Position numbers and translations under genes: made by a program. Of a stretch of DNA of 50,814 bases, positions 9,855-20,200 are shown in pieces. The DNA is from JAVDCA01 sp035293985 (lineage in GTDB: Bacteria; Pseudomonadota; Alphaproteobacteria; Rhizobiales; Xanthobacteraceae), in assembly GCA_035293985.1 (NCBI GenBank), contig DATGLS010000022.1, positions 1 through 50,814 of the forward strand, given 5' to 3'. The number at the start of each line of letters is the position of its first letter. Position 1 is the first letter of the stretch. The notes below the pieces were generated by a model that worked only from the letters and a program-made list of their open reading frames with translations, had not been told where the DNA came from and did not search any database.

Positions 9855-10877
9855 ATGCGTCATCGCATCGGGCTCGCGGCCGCCTTGATCGGCCTCGCGC
9901 TGTATGCCTTCGCGGGCGGCGCGCACGCGCAGACGCTCAAGTCGGTCAAGGACCGCGGCCGCCTCGTCTGCGGCGTGAGCCAGGGCATCGCCGGCTTTTC
10001 GGCGCCGCAACAGAATGGCGATTGGGCGGGCTTCGATGTCGACTTCTGCCGCGCGCTCGCGGCGGCGATCTTCGACGACGCCCACAAGGTCGACTTCGTG
10101 CCGCTGTCGGCGGGCGAGCGCTTCGCCGCTTTGGCTTCGGCCAAGATCGACGTGCTGTCGCGCAACTCGACCTGGACGATGGAACGCGAGGCCGAGCTCC
10201 CTGTCGTCTTCGCCGGTGTCACCTATTATGACGGCCAGGGCTTCCTGGTGCGGCGCGCCCGCAACGTCGGCTCGGCGCTCGATCTCGCCGGCAGCAAGGT
10301 GTGCGTGCAGAGCGGCACCACCACCGAGCTCAATCTCGGCGACTATTTCAGCGCCAACGGCATGAAATACGAGGCCATGCTCAAAGCTTCGGTCGACGAC
10401 GCCGTGAAGGCCTACGATGCCGGGGCGTGCGACGTGCTCACCAGCGACGCGTCGCAGCTCTATGCGGTGCGGCTCAAGCTGGCGAAGCCCGGCGACCACG
10501 TCATCCTGCCCGACATCATCTCCAAGGAGCCGCTCGGTCCGGCGGTCCGTCGCGACGACATGCCGTGGCTCACCATCGTCAAATGGGTGAACTTCGCCAT
10601 GGTGAATGCCGAGGAGCTCGGCGTCAGCACCGCGACGATCGACGCCGCGCTCGCCTCGAAGAAGCCGGATGTGCAGCGCCTGGTCGGGACCGAGGGCAAC
10701 TACGGCGTGGAGATCGGGCTGACGAAGGACTGGGCCGCGCGCGTCATCCGCCGGGTCGGCAACTACGGCGAGGTGTTCGAGCGCAACGTCGGCACCAAGA
10801 CGCCGCTCGGCATCCCGCGCGGGATCAACCAGCTGTGGACCGCGGGTGGCATCATGTACGCCCCGCCGATCCGGTGA
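9855..10877 (+). CDS. aapJ-like: Amino-acid ABC transporter substrate-binding protein, AapJ/BztA-like
   Basis: This 340-aa protein belongs to the family-3 periplasmic receptors of the general L-amino-acid (Aap/Bzt) type. Residues 1-26 form a Sec signal peptide ending AHAQ. The mature start TLKSVKDRGRLVCGVSQG, the segment GFDVDFCRALAAAIF, and the run NSTWTMERE are characteristic. The length matches AapJ. ATG 9855 follows a GGGGAGG ribosome-binding site. The permease and ATPase genes (aapQ, aapM, aapP) are not adjacent, so the receptor is an orphan here. It may feed a transporter encoded elsewhere or act as a sensor. Confidence 0.88.
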   Translation: MRHRIGLAAALIGLALYAFAGGAHAQTLKSVKDRGRLVCGVSQGIAGFSAPQQNGDWAGFDVDFCRALAAAIFDDAHKVDFVPLSAGERFAALASAKIDVLSRNSTWTMEREAELPVVFAGVTYYDGQGFLVRRARNVGSALDLAGSKVCVQSGTTTELNLGDYFSANGMKYEAMLKASVDDAVKAYDAGACDVLTSDASQLYAVRLKLAKPGDHVILPDIISKEPLGPAVRRDDMPWLTIVKWVNFAMVNAEELGVSTATIDAALASKKPDVQRLVGTEGNYGVEIGLTKDWAARVIRRVGNYGEVFERNVGTKTPLGIPRGINQLWTAGGIMYAPPIR

Positions 10878-11208
10878 CCCGTGCAAGCTCCGGCGGTCGA
10901 TGCCGCATGACGACTGAACCGATGTGGAACCCGTCGGGCCTCCAATCCCGGGTTCGGACGAGTCTACACGCGTAAGAGATGCGTTCGCTCGAAACAATCT
11001 GAGGGCGTGATGCGCGCTTCCGTGATCACAAAGGTTCGGATGTGTGAAATGGAACTTTGCGCCGCCGGTTTTAATGCTGCCTTTAAGATCTTGCGCTGCA
11101 CGGTAGTAGTTTATTGACCATACAAAATAGCTGCACTAATGGGTAGCGAAAGGTGTCGGGGTGGAATGGCGCGGGCGTCGAGGGCGGCCCGTGTAGAGCG
11201 GGTCATCC
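10878..11208. other. 331-bp intergenic region upstream of adhesin B
   Basis: No gene was found. It holds a weak hairpin (GAACCCG at 10927-10933 with CGGGTTC at 10949-10955) that could end the aapJ-like transcript. A stretch at about 11020-11145 is markedly richer in A and T than the surroundings and is the probable promoter region of the adhesin at 11209. Confidence 0.5.
11114..11142 (+). promoter_or_regulatory. Possible sigma-70-type promoter of adhesin B
   Basis: TTGACC at 11114-11119 and TAATGG at 11137-11142 are separated by 17 bp within the only AT-rich patch upstream of the gene. The -10 match is poor, so this is a weak call. Confidence 0.25.
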
Positions 11209-14200
11209 ATGGATCGTGCGATAGTTGTTGCGCAGAACGGTCCGCCAGGACCGTCGATCACCCCCCAGGTCATCCCCGTCGTCAAGCCGCACAGCAATCA
11301 GGCGATCACGGTCCATCTCGATGGTGCGACCAAGCTCGACCTCAGCGCCATCGCCGACGCGCAGATCACGCTGGTTCACGTCGGCGATCGACTGATCATC
11401 CTGTTCGACAATCACGCGCAGGTCACCATCGAGCCGTTCTACGGCGACAACGGCCAGCCGCTGCCCGATGTCACGGTCGAGCTCGGTCCCGGCCGCGACG
11501 TCTCGGGCGCCGCGTTCGCGAGCCTCTTTCCAGTCACCACCGATGAGTCGGTGTTGCCCGCCTCGGGCGGTCCCGGCGCGCCGTCCGGTGGCGCCAGCTT
11601 CGTTTCGTACTCGATCGACAGCCTCGCCCCGACCGGGACGCCGCTCGACCTGCTCGGCTCGCAGGGCGGCAGCGGCGACACCCGCGAGACACCGACCAAT
11701 CCGATCGGCACCGAGATCGTGCCGTTCGCGCTCACCAGCGCGATGATCACCGGCACCGTCGACGAGGGCGGCTTCGGCATCGACACGATCGGCACGATTG
11801 GCACCCGCCAGGGCGCGCCAGTGGTGGCGCGCGGCGTCATCGGCTCGCTCGATGCGCTGGTCGACTTCGGCAGCGGCGGCCCGAACGCCCATAAGTTCCA
11901 ATTCATCGCCGCGACGGACGCCAAGGCGTGGATCAAGGGGCTCGGCCTCACCTCGCAGGGGTCGTTGATCGACACCGCGACCATCAGCGGCAACACGCTC
12001 GTCGCCGGCACCGATCCGGCGCAGGGCGCGCCGCACGAGGTGTTCTCGCTCACCATCAACGGTGACGGCTCGTGGGTGTTCACGCTGCTCGCCCCGCTCG
12101 ACGATGCGGCCGGGCAGGGCGCCAACACCGCGACCATCGATCTCTCCGGCCTGATCCAGGCGGTCGATGCCGCCGGCCTCATCATCACGTTCGCCAACGA
12201 CTTCAAAATCGTGGTCGGCGACGACGTGCCGGTGCTCGCGGGCGCGGCCGCAGCCGGCAGCGTCGAGGAAGCGGCGCTCGCGGGTATGGCGTCGCCCGGC
12301 GATCTGTTCGGCCGCGGCAACGATCCGGGCCGCGCGAACGGGCTCGCCGTCGTCAGCGGCTCGCTCGCCGATCTGGTGAGCTTCGGCGCCGACGGGCCCG
12401 CCATCGCGAGCGTGCCGAGCGACAAAGGGGCGGCGCATTGGGTCGCCGACGGATTCCAGCTTGCGGTCGCGAGCGGCGCGCACGATTTCGGGCTCACCTC
12501 GCACGGCGCCGCCGTCGATTACCTGGTGGTGACGGGGCAGCCCGGCTCCGAGATGCTCACCGCTTGGACCGGCGGCGGCAGCGGTCACGAGGTGTTCACG
12601 CTGCAGCTCGCCGGCGACGGCAGCTACACCTTCACGCTGATCAATCCGCTGGATCAGATCGGCGACGACACCGGCGCGACGACGCTCGACCTGTCGCCGC
12701 TGGTGCGGGGGGTCGACTTCGACGGCGACATCGTTGCGCTTTCCGGCGACTTCATCATCACGGTCGTCAACGACGTGCCGGTGCTGACCGGCGCGAGCGC
12801 GAGCGTCGACGTCGAGGAGGCGGCGCTCGCCGCGTCGACCTGGTCCGGCGACCAGTTCGGCAGCGGCAACGACCCGGATCACCAGCACGGGCTTGCCTTC
12901 GCGAGCGGCTCACTGTCGGGCCTCGTATCGTTCGGTGCCGACGGCCCACTCGAGACGCCGGGGGGCGTCGAGCACGCCTTCCGCTTCGCCATCGGCGATG
13001 GCACGTCGGACAGTACGTTGGTTCCCGACGTGACCTCGCACGGCGAGCGGATCAATTTCTTCACGGTCACGACCGCGGACGACGGCTCCTCGCAGACGCT
13101 CACGGCGTGGACCACGGGCGGCCCCGCCGAGGGCGGACATGAGATATTCACCCTGACGCTCGACGGCGAGGGCGGCTACGTCTTCACACTGATCAATCCT
13201 CTCGACGACACGGGGGCGAATGCCGACGCCATCACGCTCGATCTCTCCGCCTTCATCAAAGCGGTCGATTTCGACGGCGATCGGGTCGCGCTCGCCTCCG
13301 GCGATTTCACCGTCACGGTCGCAGATGACGCGCCGGTGCTGACCGGCGCCGCAACTGACAGCGTCGACGAAGGTGGGCTGAGTTCGGCGACCGACCCGTT
13401 CGCGCTGTTCAGTCCCGGCAACGATGCGGGCGCCGCGACCGCGGCGAGCGGCACGCTCGGCATCCATTTTGGTGCCGACGGTCCCGCGGCGAGTGGCGCG
13501 GTCGCGTTCAGCGACCTTGCCGATCCGGCCAACAACGTCACCGTGACCGATGCCGGCGGCCATCCGGTCCGCCTCGACGCCCTGACGTCGCACGGCAGTC
13601 CGGTCGCGTTCGCGCTGATCGATGCGCAGACGCTCGTCGCCTACACGGGCACGACCGCACCGGCAGCAGTCAAAGACGCAAGCGTCGTCTTCTCGGTCAC
13701 CCTGTCGACTGCGGTGGTCGGCGGCAGCTACGATTTCCTTCTCGACCAGCCGCTCGATCAGCCGCTCACGGGCGAGGACGGGCTCAAGCTCGCGTTCACC
13801 TTCACGGCGACCGATTTCGACGGCAGCACCGCCGGCGGCACCTTCACGGTAACCCAGGTCGACGACGTGCCGGTGCTGACCGGCAGCACCAGCAGCGGCG
13901 CGGTCGACGAAGGCGCGTTGAGCACGGCGAGCGGCGATCTCTATGGCGACGGCAACCGCTGGGCCCCGGATCATGCCGTCCTGTCGACCGGGACACTCGC
14001 GCCATTGGTCCATTTCGGCGCCGACGGCCCGGCCTTCGACCAGAACGGCGGCAACAGCAGCTTCCGCTTCGCGGTCGCCGACGGCAGCACGTTCGACCTC
14101 GGCGTCAAGTCGCACGGCCAGGAGGTCAACTTCGTCACCTTGTCGGCGGTGAGCGACGGCACCGACGGCGCCGCGCAGACGCTCACGGCTTGGACCAACG

Positions 14201-17200
14201 GCGGGCCGGCGAACGATCCGAACAGCCACGAGGTGTTCACGCTCCAGCTGACCGGCGACGGCGCCTATGTGTTCACGCTGATCAATCCGATCGACCGGAC
14301 CGGAGACGCGGCGACGCTCGACTTGTCGGGGTTGATCAAGGCCGTCGATTTCGACGGCGATCCCGTCACGCTGTCGGGCGGCTTCAAGATCACCGTCAAT
14401 GACGACGTGCCGGCGATCGGCGCCGCCGATTCGGGCACGGTGCTCGAGGCCGGCCTGACCGCGGCGACCGACCCGTTCGGCAGCGGCGTGCATGCGGGCT
14501 CCGCGACCTTCGCGACGACAGCGACCGGCACGCTCGGCATTCATTTCGGCGCCGATGGCCAGGCGGCAAGCGGCGCGGCGACCTTCACGGACCAGACGAA
14601 CGCGGCGAGCAACATCAGCGTGACCGACGGCAATGGCGCAGCCGTCAGCCTTGCCGATCTGACGTCGCACGGGGCGGCCGTGCAATTTGCGCTGCTCGAT
14701 GCCGCGACGCTCGTCGCCTATACGGGCGCGACGGCGCCCGGCACGGTCGATGACGCGAGCGTCGTGTTCTCGGTCGCGCTATCCACCTCGTCGGCGAACG
14801 GCGCCTACACCTTTGTGCTCGACCAGCCGCTCGATCAGGCGCTCACCGGCGCCGACGCGCTGAATTTCGCCTTCAGCTACACCGCCCAGGATTTCGACGG
14901 CGACACCGCCTCGGCCTCGTTCATTGTGACGACGACCGACGACGTGCCGGTGCTCACCGCTGCGGCATCGGGCTCGGTGTTCGAGGCCGGGCTGACCGCG
15001 CAGATCGATCCGTTCGGCAGCGGCAATCACGCCGGCTCGGCGAGCTTCGCCGCCGAGGCGAGCGGCACGCTCGGCATCCATTTCGGCGCGGACGGCGCGG
15101 CCGCGAGTGGGGCGCTTGCCTTCGCCGACCAGGCGAACGCGGCGAACAACATCGCGGTGACCGATGGCAACGGCGGTACGGTCAGCCTTGCCGATCTGAC
15201 GTCGCACGGCGCGGCGGTGCAGTTCGCGCTGCTCGATGCGACAACCCTCGTCGCCTACACGGGCGCCACCGCGCCCGGAACCGTACACGACGCGAGCGTC
15301 GTGTTCTCGGTCGCGTTGTCGGCCGGCTCGCCCAACGGCAGCTACGACTTCGTGCTCGATCAGCCGCTCGACCAGGCTTTGGCGGGCGCCGATGCGCTGC
15401 ATCTGACCTTCAACTATAGGGTCGAGGACTTCGATGGCGACGCCGCGTCGGGGTCGTTCACCGTAACGACGACCGACGACGTGCCGGTGCTCACCCGCAA
15501 CACCACGAGCAGCGCGGTCGACGAAGGCGCGCTGAACACGGCGAGCGGAGATCTCTACGGCGACGGCAACGGCCGGGCCCCGGATCATGCCGTCCTGTCG
15601 ACCGGTACGCTCGCGCCATTGGTCCATTTCGGCGCCGACGGCCCCGCCTTCGACCAGAACGGCGGCAACAGCGGCTTCCACTTCGCGGTCGCCGACGGCA
15701 GCACGTTCGATCTCGGGGTCAAGTCGCACGGCCAGGAGGTCAACTTCGTCACCTTGTCGGCGGTGAGCGACGGCACGGACGGCGCCGCGCAGACGCTCAC
15801 GGCGTGGACCAACGGCGGCGCCGCGGGCGGCGGGCACGAGGTCTTCACTCTGACGCTCGACGGCGACGGCCATTACACGTTCACGCTGATCAATCCGCTC
15901 GACGAGACGTCCGGCATACCCTTCGCATCGCTCGACCTGTCACGGCTGATCGAGGCGATCGACTTCGACGGCGACGCCGTCACGCTGGCGTCGAGCTCCT
16001 TCACCATGGGGGTCAACGACGACGCGCCATCGATCTCCGGCGCGGCGTCCGCCAGCGTGTTCGAGGCGGGGCTCACGTCGGCGACCGATCCGTTCGGCGT
16101 CGGCAGCCAGGTCGGCTCGGCGAGCTTCGCCAGCGAGGCGAGCGGCTCGCTCGGCATCCATTTCGGGGCCGACGGCCCGGTCGCGTCGGGCTCGCTCCAC
16201 TTCACCGACACGACGACCGCGGCGAACAACGTCACCGTCACGGACGGCAACGGCGCCGCCGTGAGCCTCGCGAGCCTCACGTCGCACGGCGCGGCGGTGC
16301 ACTTCGCGCTGCTCGACGCCGATACGCTGGTTGCCTACACGGGCCCGGCCGTGCCGACGACGACCAGCGCCGCCAGCGTGGTGTTCTCGGTGACGCTGTC
16401 GGGCGCGGCGGCGAACGGCAGCTATGAGTTCGTGCTGGACAAGCCGCTCGATCAGGCGCTCGCGGGCTCCGACGGGCTCAATTTCTCCTTCAACTATACG
16501 GTCAAGGACTTCGACGGCAGCACGGCCGCGAGCTCATTCAAGGTGGCGGCGGTCGACGATCTGCCCACCGCCGACGTCGCCCCCGCGGCACAAGTCGACG
16601 AGAGCGGCCTCACGTCGGCGACCGACCCGTTCGGCGGCGGCACCGATCCGGGCGCGGCGACGACGGCCAGTGGCTCGTTCGGCCTCCATTTCGGCGCCGA
16701 CGGCCCGGCCGTCGTCGTCATGCATACCGATACGTTCGGCATCGACAACTCGATCGAGTACCACAACTTCAATCCATCGGTCGGCGGCGGCAATTTCCGG
16801 TTCACCAACATCACCGCCTACGGCTTCGACGGCTCGGACTTCGCCCACCCGCGCGGCGATCTCGCCGGTATCGCCGGCGATACCGTCACGATCACGGATG
16901 TGGCGGGGCCATTCACGCTCGACAGCATCGAGCTCGGCACCGTCGACGTGAATTCCAATACCCCCACCAGCGGGACGGTGACGCTCATCGGCGTCGACGG
17001 GCAGGGCGACATCCTGGCGAGCCTTACGCTGCCGGTCGACACCATCAACACCTTCGATCCGGCGACCGTGTTCAACCCCGCCGCCACCGTCTTTGCCGGG
17101 GTGCAGCTCGCGAGCCTCGAGATCGTGCCGAGCGATACGAGCCACGAGGTCCTGTTCAACGACATCTCGGCGACGCGCTCGACGCCGCCGCCGCTCTCCT

Positions 17201-20200
17201 TCACCGACATGGCCATCGCCGCCAACGACATCATGGTGACCGACGCCAACGGCAAGGCGGTCGACCTCGCGAGCCTCACGTCGCACGGCGAAGCGGTCAA
17301 AGTCGCGCTGCTCAACGCCGACACGTTCGTCGCCTATACGGGCAACGATGCGACCGATCCGGCCGGCACGGTGTTCACACTCGGTCTGTCGAACACGGCG
17401 ACGAATGGCCTCTACGACTTCGTGCTCGACGAGCCGCTCGACGAACCCGCGGGGACCGGCGGCGCGCTCAACTTCGCGTTCGCCTACACGGCGCGTGATT
17501 TCGACGGAGATGCCGCATCGGGATCGTTCACCGTTACGGCGTTGGACGATTCGCCTGTTGTGGTCCCGCATTCGGACTCCCTCGGCACGGTGCAAGAGGC
17601 TGCCCTCACGACGTTTGGGGCATCCACCAATACTACCGGCTCTCTCGATGGTCTCGTCAGCTTCGGCGCCGACGGTCCTGCCTCGACCGCATTCCGATTC
17701 GCGCCGAACGCCGCCAGCGTCCTCGAATTGCTTGGGCTGACTTCGCACGGTCAGACGATCGCGTATGACGTCACGTCCGATTCCCTGTTGGCCTTCGTCG
17801 GCTCGACGCCCGTGAAACAGGTCTTCAGCATCACCCTCAGCAGCGACGGCCTGTGGGATTTCTTTCTGTCCGCCCCGATCGACCACAACGGCAGCAAAAC
17901 CATTGATCTGTCGGGCGCCGTCGAGGCCACCGACCGCGACGGCTCGTCAATCACCCTTTCGCCGCACGACTTCGAGGTCACCGTCATCGACGACACGCCG
18001 ACCGCCCACACGATCGACGCGACCGCAATCAACGACATCACCGCCAGCGCCACGGTCACCCCCGTATCCGGCACGGACTACGCGTTCGGCGTCGACGGCC
18101 CGGCTGCAACCTCGCCGTTGACGTTCGATCTGAACGGAATTCGGGTCTCGGGTCCGATCGGAGATGCTTTCGGGCGGCCGGACGTCTTCGCCAGCGGCAG
18201 CTCGGTGACGTTCGAGCCAGACACAACGACGTTCCAGCAGCTCAGCGTCGGCGAGTCGGCGACGATCACGGTGCCGTATACGGTGACCGATTTCGACGGA
18301 TCGACCGCGACTGCCGATGTCATCTTCACGGTGGATCAAGTCGTGGACTCGAAGCCGGAACTCACCGGTGGGGTCACGTCCGGGACGATCAACGAACTCT
18401 CCGACGTCACCAACAGCACAGCGATCGATACGACCTCCGGCTCGCTGACGTTTACCGATGTGAACCACGACGACACCCATACAGTATCGGCGAGCTACGA
18501 ATCCGGCTCGGCCGTCTGGTCCGGCGGAAGCTCCGCTTCCATCCCGACTCGGACGCTGACGGATCTTTCCAAGGCGCTGAACGTGTTGGAGACGGCCGAC
18601 AGCCTGTCCGGCCAAACCGGCAGCGTCACCTGGACCGCGAGCCTGCCGGACAAGGACCTCGATTTCCTCGCCGCCGGCGAGACTCTATCGGCGACGTTCA
18701 ACATCGATGTGACTGATAACTTCCGATCCGGATCGGGCGAGCAGGTGGTCGTGACCTTCAACGGTGCGAACGACGCGCCGATCATCACTGCCGGCACCGA
18801 TCCCCGCGCGCTCACGGAGGGCACCGCGCCGCAGCCTCAGACGACGAAGGGGTCGGTCCGGTTCACCGATCCCGATCTCAACGATACCCATACGGTCTCG
18901 GTCGAGCCGAACTCGAATATCGGTTCGTTCACGGCTCAGCTTACCGAGGACACGCCGGGCCGGTCGAGCGGAAATCTGGACTGGAGCTACACGATCAATC
19001 CGGCCGACTGGGCCGCAGTCACTCAGCACCTCTTCAGCGAGACCTACAAGATCGACATCGACGACGGGCATGGGGGCGTTGCGGTCGACAGCGTAACCGT
19101 GTCGCTTCAGCGCCAGGGCCCGGCGGGTGTCGCGCTGACGCCGTCCATGGATGCGCTCGACTTGTCTGCCGAGTTCTCCGGCGGCAACTCGGCCCCTCTC
19201 GGCGTGCTGGGGACGTTCGCCGCCACGGGTGACCCCAATACCGCCGACCAGTTCACCTATTCGTTTCAGGGTGCTGCGCCGACCGGCCTGGTCCTCGTTC
19301 CGACCAATGGTGTGCTTGCGGCTACCGGGTTCGTCAGCAATGTCGACGAGACCTTTGCGGTAGCGGCGAGTGACGGGATCGATCCGCCGGCAACCACGAC
19401 GGTCACGTGGTGGGTGGGTAACGGGATCAACGAATCCTCGCCGTCCTTTGCGGCGAGCACCTCGAACGTGCTTCTCGCCTATGCGCTCGGCGAGGGCGAG
19501 ACCATCACCGGAATCGGGCGTGCCGGTGCGGTCAACATTCTCGCCGGCCAAGGCGGCGGGGACAACTTCGTTCTCACCAGCGCGAGTTTCTCCTCGAACG
19601 ACGTCATCGTCGGCAAACGGGACCTCAGCGACGGTATCGTCCTGTCCGATAGCTCGGGCGTCACCGTCGTGGACTCGAGCTTCGCGCAAGTGAGCAACAT
19701 CGGGGTTCTGTCGATCGGAGGCACCGGTGCCAACAGCGTGACCCTCGGGGCGGATGCGAGCGCCGATGTCGGCGGTGCCGGACATAGGTTCACGGTGGAC
19801 GACAGCGGCGGAAGCGGCAGCCTGACCGTTGACGGATCGGCAATGACCGCAGACCTCTACGTCTCCACCGGCAGCGTGACTCCCGGCAAACTGCCTGCTG
19901 CCGGCGAGGACACGCTTATCGGGGGGCACGGCAACGACACGTTCTTGCTGGCCGGCGTCCAGTTCAATGCGGGCCAGACGATCGCCGGGGGCACCGGCTC
20001 CAACACGATCGTGTTGTCGGATCCCGGCGGCCCCGGCGCCGAGACGATCGACGCTGACGCGTTCATGCATGTGAGCGGCATCGACACACTCGAGCTTCTC
20101 GGCGACAGCGAGCACGATGTGTCGCTCGCATTCGATCCGTCGGCCGACGGAACGCTGACGGTCGACGATTCGCACAGCACTGGCGATTTGACCCTCAACG

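Noticed and set aside
11209..11600. LapG-type cleavage site in the adhesin B head
   Set aside because: No TAAG/AAAG-type motif was found in the first ~130 residues, and no LapD/LapG genes are in the window.
11203..12888. Long minus-strand open frames opposite adhesin B (also 12910-14685, 14779-15873, 16534-17886, 18685-20268)
   Set aside because: They have the same composition-driven shadow pattern, with no start signals or recognisable domains.
11743..17990. Regular repeat array considered as CRISPR
   Set aside because: Units are about 540 bp, coding and in frame, with no spacers. No cas genes are present.
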